Shown here: positions 34,523 through 43,135 of the stretch, piece after piece
How positions within the stretch are numbered: the first letter of the stretch is position 1
Layout: each line of letters opens with the position of its first letter
NCBI GenBank assembly: GCA_965261015.1
Contig: CBDHCC010000001.1
Location: forward strand, 372,001-436,000
Direction of reading: 5' to 3'
DNA: 64,000 nt
Source: CBDHCC01 sp965261015
Lineage (GTDB): Bacteria > Pseudomonadota > Alphaproteobacteria > Sphingomonadales > Sphingomonadaceae
Made by a program: the position numbers and the translations under genes
The notes under the pieces: model-generated
The model's input: the letters and a program-made list of their open reading frames with translations, nothing else
Databases searched by the model: none
What the model was told of the DNA's origin: nothing

Positions 34523-34660
34523 GATGAGAGGGCGGGGGTTCGGCTCTCCGGAAAAAGATCGGACCGAGTGGGCAATGGCTTTGCAAATCGCCTAATCGCC
34601 TCCGACCTACTTAGACCGACCGGGGTTGGTCTGGACGCGGGAGGGCGCGGGGCGGGTCGG

Positions 34661-35056
34661 TCAGCGCTCGCCCAGGAACAGGGCCTTGACCTCTTCGGTC
34701 AGCCGCGCGGGACGCAGCGTGTCGGCGTTGAGCGAGCACCAGGTGGAGCGCACCTCGGCCAGCACCTCCTCGCCCCGGCGGATCAGGGTGGCGAAGGTCG
34801 CGCGCGCGCCGTGGACCGTTTCCAAGAGGCTGGTCGCGATGACCTCGTCGTTCAGGAAGGCGGGCTTGCGATAGGTGATCTCGTGCTTCAGCGCGACCCA
34901 CAGGTGGCGCGCCACGGCGTCGGGCGGGGCCACGCGTTCCCAATGCGCCACGACGGCGGCCTGGACCCAGTGCAGGTAATTGGCGTTGTTGACGTGCCCC
35001 ATGAAGTCAATGTCGTCGGCGTCGATGGCGACGGCGTGGGAGTGGCTGCGGTTCAT
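34661..35056 (-). CDS. Acyl-CoA thioesterase, hot-dog fold (4HBT family)
   Basis: A 131-residue hot-dog thioesterase that hydrolyses acyl-CoA esters. The conserved motif DDIDFMGHVNNANYLHWVQAA carries the catalytic Asp/His/Asn cluster of the 4-hydroxybenzoyl-CoA thioesterase/YbgC type. KHEITYRKPAFLNDEV and RGEEVLAEVRSTWCSLN follow in the usual positions. The ATG at 35056 begins MNRSHSHAVAI; readings upstream run into queF. Substrate is not predictable. It lies 53 nt after queF on the same strand and may be co-transcribed with it. Confidence 0.9.
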   Translation of the reverse strand: MNRSHSHAVAIDADDIDFMGHVNNANYLHWVQAAVVAHWERVAPPDAVARHLWVALKHEITYRKPAFLNDEVIATSLLETVHGARATFATLIRRGEEVLAEVRSTWCSLNADTLRPARLTEEVKALFLGER

Positions 35057-35109
35057 GGTGCTGACAATAGTGTCAGCCTGGCCCTTGCGATAGGGTGAAC
35101 CGGTCGGGC

Positions 35110-35565
35110 TCAGCCGCGCCCGCGATAGCCCGGCACGTCCTGGCCCGGCAGCCACAGCCCGGCCGGCGGTTCGCCCGACTGCCAGAACACGTCGATCGGA
35201 ATGCCGCCGCGCGGATACCAATAGCCGCCGATCCTGAGCCAGTGGGGTGCCATCTCGGTCATCAGCCGCTGGCCGATGCCGACCGTGCAGTCCTCGTGGA
35301 AAGCCTGGTGGTTGCGGAACGAGCCCAGGAACAGCTTCAGCGATTTCGACTCGACGATGGTGGCGTCCGGGCAATAGTCGATCACCAGATGCGCGAAGTC
35401 GGGCTGGGCCGTGACCGGGCACAGGGACGTGAATTCCGGCGCGGTGAAGCGCACCAGATAGCGCGTGCCGGGGCGCGGATTGGGCGGATAGTCGAGCACC
35501 GCGTCGTCGGGCGAGGCGGGCAGTGGCACAGGGCGGCCGAGCTGGGTGGGTGTCATCCCCGCCAT
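35110..35565 (-). CDS. queF: NADPH-dependent 7-cyano-7-deazaguanine reductase
   Basis: QueF reduces preQ0 to preQ1 in synthesis of the tRNA nucleoside queuosine, in the cytoplasm. The 151-residue unimodular form is present. The catalytic Cys is in EFTSLCPVTAQPDF (Cys49) with the conserved Asp56, and the signature VESKSLKLFLGSFRNHQAFH is intact. The start is MAGMTPTQLG or the second Met at 35556. It is divergent from the Pro/Ala-rich gene. Other queuosine genes are not in the window. Confidence 0.96.
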   Translation of the reverse strand: MAGMTPTQLGRPVPLPASPDDAVLDYPPNPRPGTRYLVRFTAPEFTSLCPVTAQPDFAHLVIDYCPDATIVESKSLKLFLGSFRNHQAFHEDCTVGIGQRLMTEMAPHWLRIGGYWYPRGGIPIDVFWQSGEPPAGLWLPGQDVPGYRGRG

Positions 35566-35627
35566 TTAGGGATGCCCGCCGCGCTTGTCAGCGACCGTTC
35601 ACGCGGGGCGGCGAAGGGGCTAAGGCG

Positions 35628-36851
35628 ATGGCGATGACACATCCGCGAGTCCTGTCGGTCCTGCTGTTCGCCCTGTCGGCCGCGCCGGCGATCGCGCAGG
35701 ACGCGCCGCCGTCGGTGCAGGACTTCCGGCTGGAGCCGCCGCCAAAGCCCACCGTCGACCCGCGCCTGCAGGGGCCGGGACTGACCCCCGCGCCCGCGCC
35801 GCTGCCCACCCGTCGGCCGAGCGCGCCGACCGCCGGCCCGCCACCCGCCGCCACGCCGGCACCGACTCCGGCGCCGCCGCCCGCCCCGGCCGCGCGCCCG
35901 ACCGCTGGCGCGGCGCCCACGCCGCGTCCGTCCCCGGCACCGGCCGCTCGCCCGACCCCGCGCGCCACTCCGCCGGCGACCGTGGCCGCGCCGACCCCGC
36001 GCGCCCGCGCCGTTCCGCCGACCGTCGACACCGCGCCCGACGGGTCCGCCGTCGTCCAGGCTCCCCCGGCCGCCGTCGCGCCGCCGGTCGACGCCGTGCC
36101 CGCGCCGGCCACCGCCAGCCCGCGGGCTCGCCCGGCCGCTCCGTTGGCGGAGGAGGGATCGCGCTGGCCACTCGTGCTGTTCGCGCTGGCCGGCCTGATG
36201 GTGGCGGGCGCGGTGGCGCTCGCGGTGACGCGCCGCCGCCGGGGGACGCCGGAGCGCCGGAAGACCCGCGAACCCCGGGCCGAACCGGCGGTGCCACCCG
36301 CGCGACCCCAGCCCATGCCCGCGCCCACACTCACCGCCATGCCCACCCCCGCGCCGCCGGCCGAGCCGCTCGTCCTGACCTTCGAGCCGCTGGAGGCGCG
36401 CGCGACCGCGCTGGGCAGCAGCCTGAAATGCCGCCTGACGGTCACCAACGTGGGCGACGCAACGGCGACCGGCCTGACCCTGGACCTGACGATGGCCGGG
36501 GCGGGGCCGGAGGGCGACGCGCGGCTGGCGCGCTTCGCGGCCGACGGATCGGGCCAGCCGCCGCTGGCGCTCCCCGACCTCCCGCCCGGCGAAAGCCACA
36601 CGGTCGACCGGTCGCTGCGAGTCGGCGCGCGCGATTTCCGCCCGATCCAGCTGGCGGACCGCGCGATCTTCGTGCCGCTGGTCGGCCTGGACCTGACCGG
36701 CAGGATCGCGGGCGAGCCGGTGCGCGCCACCGCGGCGCACATCGTGGGCCGAACGCCCAGGGAGGGCACGCGCATGGGTCCGTTCCGCGTCGACCAGGGC
36801 CCGCGCCACTATCGCGAGCTCGGCCAGCGGCCCCACGCGCTCGCCGGCTGA
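35628..36851 (+). CDS. Pro/Ala-rich single-pass protein with CARDB-like domain, unknown function
   Basis: A 407-residue protein. After a signal peptide (MAMTHPRVLSVLLFALSAAPAIAQ) comes a long low-complexity region (about 25-180) dominated by Pro, Ala, Thr and Arg, probably extended and periplasmic. One transmembrane helix follows (WPLVLFALAGLMVAGAVALAV, about 182-203), then a basic stretch RRRRGTPERRKTREPR and a cytoplasmic domain (about 245-405) with LEARATALGSSLKCRLTVTN and VGDATATGLTLDLTMAG, resembling a CARDB/immunoglobulin-like fold. Function unknown to me. It ends 10 nt before the photolyase start, so co-transcription is likely although no functional link is known. Confidence 0.8.
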   Translation: MAMTHPRVLSVLLFALSAAPAIAQDAPPSVQDFRLEPPPKPTVDPRLQGPGLTPAPAPLPTRRPSAPTAGPPPAATPAPTPAPPPAPAARPTAGAAPTPRPSPAPAARPTPRATPPATVAAPTPRARAVPPTVDTAPDGSAVVQAPPAAVAPPVDAVPAPATASPRARPAAPLAEEGSRWPLVLFALAGLMVAGAVALAVTRRRRGTPERRKTREPRAEPAVPPARPQPMPAPTLTAMPTPAPPAEPLVLTFEPLEARATALGSSLKCRLTVTNVGDATATGLTLDLTMAGAGPEGDARLARFAADGSGQPPLALPDLPPGESHTVDRSLRVGARDFRPIQLADRAIFVPLVGLDLTGRIAGEPVRATAAHIVGRTPREGTRMGPFRVDQGPRHYRELGQRPHALAG

Positions 36852-36861
36852 GCGCCCGGCG

Positions 36862-38397
36862 GTGACGGTGCTGATCCCGATCCTGGGCGACCAGCTGTCG
36901 CTCACCCTGCCGTCGCTGGCCGGGGTCGACCGGGCGAACGCCGTCGTCCTGATGGCGGAGGTGGAGGAGGAGGCGACCTATGTGCGCCACCACAAGCGCA
37001 AGATCGCGTTCCTGTTCTCCGCCATGCGCCATTTCGCCGACGCGCTGCGCGCGGACGGCTGGACGGTCGACTACATCCAGCTGGAGGACGCGGACAATTC
37101 CGGCAGCTTCACCGGCGAGGTCGCGCGCGCGGCCGAGCGGCACGGGGCGACGGCCATCCGCGTCACCGAACCGGGCGAATGGCGGCTGAAGGCCGAGTTC
37201 GACGCGTGGGGCGACAAGTTCGAGGCGGCGGTCACCGTGCTGGAGGACACGCGCTATCTCTGCTCCCACGCTCGGTTCGAGGAGTGGGCCACCGGACGCC
37301 GCGAGCTGGTGATGGAGTTCTTCTACCGCGAGATGCGGCGCGGGACGGGCCTGCTGATGGACGGCGGCAAGCCGGCGGGCGGCCAGTGGAACTACGACAA
37401 GCAGAACCGCCGCCCGCCCCGGGCCGACCTGACCGCCCCCGACCTGCCCGCCTTTGCGCCGGACGCGATCACGCGGGACGTGCTGGCGCTGGTGGAGCGG
37501 CGCTTCGCCGACCATCCGGGCTCACTCAAGGACTTCGGCATCGCGGTCACCCGCGCCGACGCGCTCAGGGCGCAGGACCATTTCCTGGACCACCGGCTGG
37601 CGCGGTTCGGCGACTGGCAGGACGCGATGGTGACGGGCGAGCCCTTCCTCTATCACGCCGTCCTGTCCTTTTACATCAACGCCGGCCTGCTCGACCCGAT
37701 CGCGCTCTGCCGCGAGGTGGAGGCGCGCTGGCGCGACGGCCGCTGCCCGCTGAACGCGGCGGAGGGGTTCGTCCGCCAGGTGATCGGCTGGCGCGAATAT
37801 ATGCGCGGCATCTATTGGTTCGCCGGCCCCGACTATTCCCGGCGCAACCATCTGGGCGCGACCCGGCCGCTGCCCGGCTTCTACTACACCGGCGACACTG
37901 ACATGGCCTGCCTGGCGGACGCGATCGGCAACACGCTCGCCCACGCCTACGCCCACCACATCCAGCGGCTGATGATCACCGGCAATTTCGCGCTGATCGC
38001 CGGGCTGGACCCGGTGGCGGTGCAGGCGTGGTATCTGGAGGTCTATGCCGACGCCTATGAGTGGGTCGAGTGCCCCAACACGCTGGGCATGATCCTCTAT
38101 GGCGACGGCGGGATGCTGGGGTCCAAGCCCTATGCGGCGAGCGGCAACTACATCGACCGGATGAGCGACTATTGCGGCGGCTGCCGTTACGACGTGACGA
38201 AGAAGATGGGGGAGCCGGACGCCTGCCCCTTCAACGCGCTCTATTGGGACTTCCTGGCGCGCAACGAAGCGAAGCTGCGCGGCAATCATCGCCTGAGGAA
38301 CCCCTATTCCACCTGGGATCGGATGGGCGACAATCGCAAGGCGGCGATCCGGGGCGGGGCGGCGGCGTTTCTCGACAGCCTCGACGGCGCTGGCTAA
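36862..38397 (+). CDS. phrB: Photolyase-related protein, FeS-BCP (PhrB-type, prokaryotic 6-4 photolyase)
   Basis: A 511-residue member of the cryptochrome/photolyase superfamily, predicted to repair UV 6-4 photoproducts using FAD, a ribolumazine antenna and a 4Fe-4S cluster. It starts at GTG 36862. The N-terminal half matches the DPRP Rossmann domain (LIPILGDQLSLTLPSLAGVD, EVEEEATYVRHHKRKI). The FAD domain holds GWREYMRGIYW and AYAHHIQRLMITGNFAL. The four cluster cysteines are present with spacing C-x87-C-x2-C (MACLAD, YCGGC) and a last one in DACPFNALYWDF. GNHRLRNPYSTWDRM closes the domain. No carotenoid or lumazine genes are adjacent. Confidence 0.94.
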   Translation: MTVLIPILGDQLSLTLPSLAGVDRANAVVLMAEVEEEATYVRHHKRKIAFLFSAMRHFADALRADGWTVDYIQLEDADNSGSFTGEVARAAERHGATAIRVTEPGEWRLKAEFDAWGDKFEAAVTVLEDTRYLCSHARFEEWATGRRELVMEFFYREMRRGTGLLMDGGKPAGGQWNYDKQNRRPPRADLTAPDLPAFAPDAITRDVLALVERRFADHPGSLKDFGIAVTRADALRAQDHFLDHRLARFGDWQDAMVTGEPFLYHAVLSFYINAGLLDPIALCREVEARWRDGRCPLNAAEGFVRQVIGWREYMRGIYWFAGPDYSRRNHLGATRPLPGFYYTGDTDMACLADAIGNTLAHAYAHHIQRLMITGNFALIAGLDPVAVQAWYLEVYADAYEWVECPNTLGMILYGDGGMLGSKPYAASGNYIDRMSDYCGGCRYDVTKKMGEPDACPFNALYWDFLARNEAKLRGNHRLRNPYSTWDRMGDNRKAAIRGGAAAFLDSLDGAG

Positions 38398-38427
38398 GCC
38401 CGGACCGGCAACGAGAGGACAGGCGCG

Positions 38428-39252
38428 ATGGATCAGTTGGTGAGCACCGAATGGCTGGCGGACGCGCTGGGCGCGGACGACCTGCGGGTGGTGGACGCGA
38501 GCGCCAACCTGCCGGCCGCCGGCCGCGACGCGAAGGGCGAGCATGCCGCCGGCCACATTCCGGGCGCGGTCTTCCTGGACCTGGCCGAACTGACCAAGGA
38601 CGGCCTGCCCACGGCGGAGAAGTTCGCCAGCCGGATGCAGTCGCTGGGCCTGGGCGACGGCAGCCGCATCGTGCTCTACGACGACAGCCCGCTCCATTCG
38701 GCGTGCCGCGCCTGGTGGCTGCTCGAGATGTTCGGCGCCCACGCGGTCGCCGTGCTGGACGGCGGCCTGGCCAAGTGGAAGCGCGAGGGCCGGCCGCTCG
38801 CCTCGGGCGCGGAGACGGTGCGCCATCGCCATTTCACCCCGTTCCGCGACGACGCGGCGCTCGCCACCAAGGCCGACGTGCTGGCCAACCTGCACGGCCA
38901 CGCGGCCGAGGTGGTGGACGCGCGATCCGCCGGGCGCTTCGCCGGCACGGAGCCGGAGGCGCGGGAGGGTCTGGCCGGCGGGCACATCCCCGGCAGCCTG
39001 TCGCTTCCCTATGAAGGGCTGTTCGCCGCCGATGGCACCTGGAAGCGCGATGGCGATCTGCGCGCCGCCTATGAGAGCGCGGGCGTGGACCTGGACAAGC
39101 CGATGATCACCACCTGCGGCGGCGGCACCACGGCGGCCGTGCTGCTGTTCGGCGCGCGCCTGATGGGCAAGACCGATACGCGCCTCTACGACGGCAGCTG
39201 GGCCGAATGGGGCGCGGACGCCGACCTGCCGGTGGCGACCGGGACCGAGTGA
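38428..39252 (+). CDS. sseA: 3-mercaptopyruvate/thiosulfate sulfurtransferase
   Basis: A 274-residue two-domain rhodanese that transfers sulfur from 3-mercaptopyruvate or thiosulfate. The inactive N-terminal rhodanese domain shows DASANLPAAGRDAKGEHAAG and GAVFLDLAEL; the active C-terminal domain shows DARSAGRFAGTEPEARE and the active-site loop TTCGGGTTAAVLLFG with the catalytic Cys. The mercaptopyruvate type usually reads CGSGVTA, so specificity is not certain. The stop codon overlaps the next gene's GTG by 4 nt (GTGA), so translation of the two is coupled, fitting shared sulfur metabolism. Confidence 0.93.
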   Translation: MDQLVSTEWLADALGADDLRVVDASANLPAAGRDAKGEHAAGHIPGAVFLDLAELTKDGLPTAEKFASRMQSLGLGDGSRIVLYDDSPLHSACRAWWLLEMFGAHAVAVLDGGLAKWKREGRPLASGAETVRHRHFTPFRDDAALATKADVLANLHGHAAEVVDARSAGRFAGTEPEAREGLAGGHIPGSLSLPYEGLFAADGTWKRDGDLRAAYESAGVDLDKPMITTCGGGTTAAVLLFGARLMGKTDTRLYDGSWAEWGADADLPVATGTE

Positions 39253-40451
39253 GCCACGACCCTTTGAGCGACACCGCCGACAGGGACCTGTCGCCGGCCA
39301 CCCGCCTGGTCGCGGCGGGCCGGCGGGCGGAGTGGACGGGCGCGGCCGTCAATCCGCCGGTCTGGCGCGCGTCCACCGTGCTCTATCCCGACGTCGCCGC
39401 GCTTGAGGCCGGGCAGCGGACGAACCGGGACGGTGAGTGGTTCTATGGCCGGCGCGGCACGCCGTCGCATTGGGCCCTGGCCGAGGCGCTGAGCGCGCTG
39501 GAGCCGGGGGCGGCCGGCACGATGCTCTATCCCTCCGGGGTGGCGGCGATCGCCGGCGCGCTGCTGTCCGTCCTGCGGCCGGGCGACGAGCTGTTGATGA
39601 CGGACAACGCCTACGGACCCAGCCGGGCGCTCGCCGACGGGCTGCTGGCGGACTGGGGGATCGCCACCCGCTTCGTCGATCCGATGCGCCCTTTGGACGG
39701 CGCGCTGGGCGAGCGGACCCGCGCCGTGCTGCTGGAGACGCCGGGATCGCTGACGATGGAGGTGTGCGACCTGCCCGCGCTCGCCGCCGCCGCGCGGGCG
39801 CACGGCGCGGTCACGATCCTGGACAACACCTGGGCGTCGGGCCACCTGATGGCCGCCCTGCCGCTGGGCGTCGACCTGTCGGTCGTGTCGGTGACCAAGC
39901 ATGTGGGTGGCCATTCCGACCTGATGATGGGTGCCGTGACCGCGACCGGGCGGCGCTGGCCGGCGCTGCGCCGGACCGCGCAGGCGCTGGGCCAGTGCGT
40001 GTCGGCGGACGACGCGGTGCTGGCGCTGCGTGGCCTGAGGACGCTCGACGTGCGGCTGGCGCGCCAGGGGGACAGCGGGCTGGCGGTCGCGCGCTGGCTG
40101 GCGGAGCATCCGGCGGTCGCCGCCGTCCGCCATCCCGCCCTGCCATCGTGCCCCGGCCACGCCCATTTCGCGCGCGACTTCGCGGGGTCGTGCGGCCTCT
40201 TCTCCTTCGTGCTCGCGGACGGCTGGACCGCCGCCGACCGCGCGGCCCTGATCGACGGGCTGCGGCTGTTCGGCATCGGCTATAGCTGGGGCGGGTTCGA
40301 GAGCCTGGCGGTCCCGGCCGATCCGGAGCGCACGGTCACCCCCTGGCCCGCGCCCGGACGGCTGGTGCGGCTGTCCATCGGGTTGGAGGCACCGGAGGAC
40401 CTGATCGCCGACCTGACCCAGGCGCTGGCGGCCGCGGAGCCGTCGCGATGA
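39249..40451 (+). CDS. metC: Cystathionine beta-lyase-like PLP enzyme
   Basis: A 400-residue Cys/Met metabolism PLP-dependent enzyme, likely cleaving cystathionine to homocysteine. Visible are FYGRRGTPSHWALAEALSAL, MLYPSGVAAIAGALLSVL, the phosphate-binding TDNAYGPSRAL, DNTWASGHLMAALPLGVD and the PLP lysine in SVTKHVGGHSDLMMG. The C-terminal SWGGFESLAVP is typical of cystathionine beta-lyases. The GTG start overlaps the sulfurtransferase stop and its own stop overlaps mscS (ATGA), giving a tightly coupled run. Confidence 0.92.
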   Translation: MSHDPLSDTADRDLSPATRLVAAGRRAEWTGAAVNPPVWRASTVLYPDVAALEAGQRTNRDGEWFYGRRGTPSHWALAEALSALEPGAAGTMLYPSGVAAIAGALLSVLRPGDELLMTDNAYGPSRALADGLLADWGIATRFVDPMRPLDGALGERTRAVLLETPGSLTMEVCDLPALAAAARAHGAVTILDNTWASGHLMAALPLGVDLSVVSVTKHVGGHSDLMMGAVTATGRRWPALRRTAQALGQCVSADDAVLALRGLRTLDVRLARQGDSGLAVARWLAEHPAVAAVRHPALPSCPGHAHFARDFAGSCGLFSFVLADGWTAADRAALIDGLRLFGIGYSWGGFESLAVPADPERTVTPWPAPGRLVRLSIGLEAPEDLIADLTQALAAAEPSR

Positions 40452-41737
40452 GCGCGCGCGCGGCCGACGCGTTGCGGACGATCGGCATCTCCGTGCCCTC
40501 CGCGCCGCATCTGGAACAGGTCGCGATCGGCGGCGGGCTGGTGCTGCTGGCGCTCGCGCTCGCGGTGTTCCTGTCGCGCCGGGTGGGGGAGCGCGCGACC
40601 GCGATCTGGCGATCGCGCGTGGGCCATATCGGCGGCCTGGCCCCGCGCATGGGCGCGCTGGTCCGGCACGGGTCGGCGGCGCTGATGATCCTGCTGATCC
40701 TGATCGCCTATGACTGGCAGCCGCTGGCGCGCTTCACCGTCGGCTTCGCGCTGGCGGCGGCGGCGGCGATGTTCCTGCTGCAGCTGATGCGCGGGCTGAC
40801 GATCAACCGCTTCGTCACCAACGCGACCGCCGCCGTCGTCTTCCTGGCGCTGCTCGCCAACGCGATGGGCGGGGTCAGCGTGCTGACCGGACAGCTGGAC
40901 GGGATCGGCTTCGCCATGGGCGAACGGCGCTATTCGCTGCTGACCCTGCTGATCTGGGGCGTGACCTTCGTCCTGTTGTTCGTGGGCGTGCGGCTGGCCA
41001 ACCGCCTGCTGGACCACTCGATCCAAAGCTCGAAGTCGCTGGACGCGACCCAACAGGTGCTGGCGCAGAAGGTGGCCGGCATGGCGGTGATCGTGGCCGC
41101 CGTCCTGATCGGCATCGACGTTTTGGGCATCGACCTGACCGCGCTCGCCTTCTTCTCCGGCGCGTTCGGGCTGGCGATCGGCTTTGGCTTCCAGAAGACC
41201 TTCGGCAACCTGATCTCCGGCATCATCCTGTTGATGGACCGGTCGATCAAGCCCGGCGACGTGATCGTGGTGGGGGAGAGCTTCGGCTGGGTGGAGAAGA
41301 TCGGCATCCGCGCCGTCAGCGTGGTGACGCGCGACGGCAAGGAGCATCTGATCCCCAACGAGAACCTGATGACGCAGGAGGTGGAGAACTGGTCCTTTTC
41401 CGACAAGAACGTGCGGGTCCGCATCCCGGTCGGCGTGTCCTACGACAGCGACATGGTGCAGGTGCAGGACCTGATGCTGCAGGCGGCGAAGGAAAGCCCC
41501 CGCGTGCTGGACGAACCCAAGCCCAATGTGTGGATGACGGAGTATGGCGACAGCTCGGTCAATTTCGAGGTGCTCGTGTGGATCAGCGATCCGGAGAGTG
41601 GGGTGGGCAATGTGCGCTCCGACGTGCTGAACCGGCTGTGGTGGCTGTTCCAGGAGGCTGGCGTGCAGATCCCGTTCCCGCAGCGCGACCTGAACGTGAA
41701 GCACTGGCCCCCCCGCTTGCCCCAGGACCCCGCGTGA
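40448..41737 (+). CDS. Mechanosensitive channel, MscS family
   Basis: A 429-residue small-conductance-type channel that opens on membrane tension to release solutes after osmotic downshock. Five or more hydrophobic helices precede the pore helix TM3 (about 225-255; LTALAFFSGAFGLAIGFGFQ with the Gly/Ala packing pattern) and the beta domain follows (KTFGNLISGIILLMDRSIKP, GDVIVVGESFGWVEKIGIRA), then the alpha/beta vestibule with ENLMTQEVENWSFSDKNVRV. The C-terminal QIPFPQRDLNVKHW is standard. Translation is coupled at both ends by 4-nt overlaps. Confidence 0.94.
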   Translation: MSARAADALRTIGISVPSAPHLEQVAIGGGLVLLALALAVFLSRRVGERATAIWRSRVGHIGGLAPRMGALVRHGSAALMILLILIAYDWQPLARFTVGFALAAAAAMFLLQLMRGLTINRFVTNATAAVVFLALLANAMGGVSVLTGQLDGIGFAMGERRYSLLTLLIWGVTFVLLFVGVRLANRLLDHSIQSSKSLDATQQVLAQKVAGMAVIVAAVLIGIDVLGIDLTALAFFSGAFGLAIGFGFQKTFGNLISGIILLMDRSIKPGDVIVVGESFGWVEKIGIRAVSVVTRDGKEHLIPNENLMTQEVENWSFSDKNVRVRIPVGVSYDSDMVQVQDLMLQAAKESPRVLDEPKPNVWMTEYGDSSVNFEVLVWISDPESGVGNVRSDVLNRLWWLFQEAGVQIPFPQRDLNVKHWPPRLPQDPA

Positions 41738-42504
41738 TCCGAACCCTCCGCCCGGCGCTCGCCCTCGCCCTCGCCCTTCTCTTCGCCACCGCTCCGGCCG
41801 CCGCGCAGGACTACGACACCGGCGTGCCGTCGGCGGTGGAGGTGTCGGCGTCCGCCACCGCTGTCACCGACTATCGGTTCCGCGGGCTCAGCCGGTCGGG
41901 CGAGGACCCCGCGGTCCAGGGCCGCGTCGCGGTGCGCCACGAAAGCGGTCTGTCGGCCAGCCTGTTCGCCTCCACCCTGGCGGGATCGGACGGGGGCGGG
42001 TCGGTCGCGGGCGCGCGCGATGTCGAGCTGCAGCTGGGCGCGGCCTATGCCCGGCGGGTGGCGAGCGGCCTGACGGCGGAGGCGGGGGCCACCTATTATC
42101 TTTATCCGGGCAACCGGCGTGGGCGGGCGACCGACTTCGTGGAGCCCTATGCCGCGCTCTCCTACGACCTGGGGCCGCTGCGCGCGCGGGCCTTGGCGGC
42201 CTATGCGCCGTCGGGCCAGGCGGCGCTGGGCGACCGCGACAACCTGTATCTGGCGGGCGACCTGACGGCGGGCGTGCCGACCACGCCGGTCACGCTGACC
42301 GCCCATCTGGGACGGGCGAACGGCGGCATCGGCCGGGTGGCGGGCGTCGGTGGCGACTATTGGGACTGGTCGGTGGGGGCGGAGGCCGTCGCCGGGCCGT
42401 TCGTGATCGGCGCGCGCTATGTCGACACCGACGTGCGCCCGCGCCTGGCCGAACCGGCCGGGGCCGACGCCACGGCGCTGGCCTTTGTGGGCGTGCGCTT
42501 CTAG
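41734..42504 (+). CDS. TorF-family outer membrane beta-barrel protein
   Basis: A 256-residue precursor with a signal peptide (MIRTLRPALALALALLFATAP, cut near AAAQ) and a beta-barrel of the TorF/Gcw_chp type: ASATAVTDYRFRGLSRSGED is the family signature, followed by alternating strands ending AFVGVRF with terminal Phe. Function is not established; porin-like. It starts at GTG overlapping the mscS stop (GTGA) and is the last gene of a coupled run. Its stop overlaps the convergent EVE-domain gene by 4 nt. Confidence 0.9.
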   Translation: MIRTLRPALALALALLFATAPAAAQDYDTGVPSAVEVSASATAVTDYRFRGLSRSGEDPAVQGRVAVRHESGLSASLFASTLAGSDGGGSVAGARDVELQLGAAYARRVASGLTAEAGATYYLYPGNRRGRATDFVEPYAALSYDLGPLRARALAAYAPSGQAALGDRDNLYLAGDLTAGVPTTPVTLTAHLGRANGGIGRVAGVGGDYWDWSVGAEAVAGPFVIGARYVDTDVRPRLAEPAGADATALAFVGVRF

Positions 42505-42914
42505 CCCGGTCGCCCCGCCAGCTCGCGCAGCACGGTCGCCTGGGCGTCGTTCACCGGCACCACCGAAAGGCGCGATTGGCGCACCAGGGCCAGTTCGGCC
42601 AGGCGGGGTTCGGCCTTGATCTCCGCCAGCGTCACCGGCCGGTCCCACGCCCGATCGGCCACCAGCGACACGGCGACCCACTTGCCGCTGTCGTCGGTCG
42701 GGTCGGGAAAGGCGGCGCGCGTCACCGTCGCCGTCCCCACGATCGCCTTTTGTCGCACGGAATGGTAGAAGAACAGCGCGTCGCCCACCGCCATGGCGCG
42801 CAGGTTCGCCGCCGCCTGGTGGCTGCGCACCCCGTCCCAGGTGCCCGTGCCCTCCGCCACCAGATCGGCGTAGGAATAGGCGTCGGGCTCCGACTTCACG
42901 ACCCAGGTCGCCAT
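42501..42914 (-). CDS. EVE domain protein
   Basis: A 137-residue stand-alone EVE domain, a PUA-like fold that can bind modified bases in DNA or RNA. Typical segments are MATWVVKSEPDAYSYADL, GTGTWDGVRSHQAAANLRAM, DALFFYHSVRQKAIVGTATV and WVAVSLVADRAWDRPVTLAE. The role of single-domain EVE proteins in bacteria is not settled. It follows a small membrane protein gene whose stop overlaps its start, so the two are coupled. Confidence 0.93.
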   Translation of the reverse strand: MATWVVKSEPDAYSYADLVAEGTGTWDGVRSHQAAANLRAMAVGDALFFYHSVRQKAIVGTATVTRAAFPDPTDDSGKWVAVSLVADRAWDRPVTLAEIKAEPRLAELALVRQSRLSVVPVNDAQATVLRELAGRPG

Positions 42915-43135
42915 CAGAGCAGCCCGCCGCCCAGCGACAGCCGGACGGCGGCCACGGCGAAGACGACGATGTTGACGTTGCGCCCGCTCTTGCCGCCGGA
43001 CAGCGCGCCCAGCCCCGCGCCGATCCCCGCCAGCGGCAGGGCGAGCCAGTTCAGAATGCCGAAGAACGGGACGAGGCCGGGAAGCGCGATCGCGCCGGCG
43101 ATCAGCGCGAACAACCAGGAGAGGGCGTTGAGCAT
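42914..43135 (-). CDS. Small membrane protein, unknown function
   Basis: A 73-residue hydrophobic protein starting MLNALSWLFALIAGAIALPG, with two transmembrane helices (about 5-22 and 26-45) separated by a short loop, a Gly-rich stretch ALSGGKSGRNVN and a third hydrophobic segment at the end. I know no function. The ATG at 43135 is chosen because an earlier in-frame start would add basic residues unrelated to a membrane protein. Stop and next start overlap (EVE gene), indicating an operon. Confidence 0.65.
   Translation of the reverse strand: MLNALSWLFALIAGAIALPGLVPFFGILNWLALPLAGIGAGLGALSGGKSGRNVNIVVFAVAAVRLSLGGGLL

Larger units (their letters stand above)
34265..34660. other. Repeat-rich intergenic spacer between degP and a thioesterase
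   Basis: No gene is supported in these 396 bases between convergent genes. Contents in order: a GC hairpin (GGGCGGAG at 34273-34280 with CTCCGCCC at 34312-34319) that may end degP transcription; a partial repeat unit AGCCTGTCGAAGGCG (34326-34340); a segment at 34335-34370 that resembles, in reverse complement, bases 45979-46014; and a perfect inverted pair of 24-bp repeats (34426-34449 and 34499-34522). Short frames on both strands here are products of the repeats. Confidence 0.7.

Noticed and set aside
34242..34595. Short frames on both strands in the degP downstream spacer
   Set aside because: They are translations of dispersed repeats and end within them.
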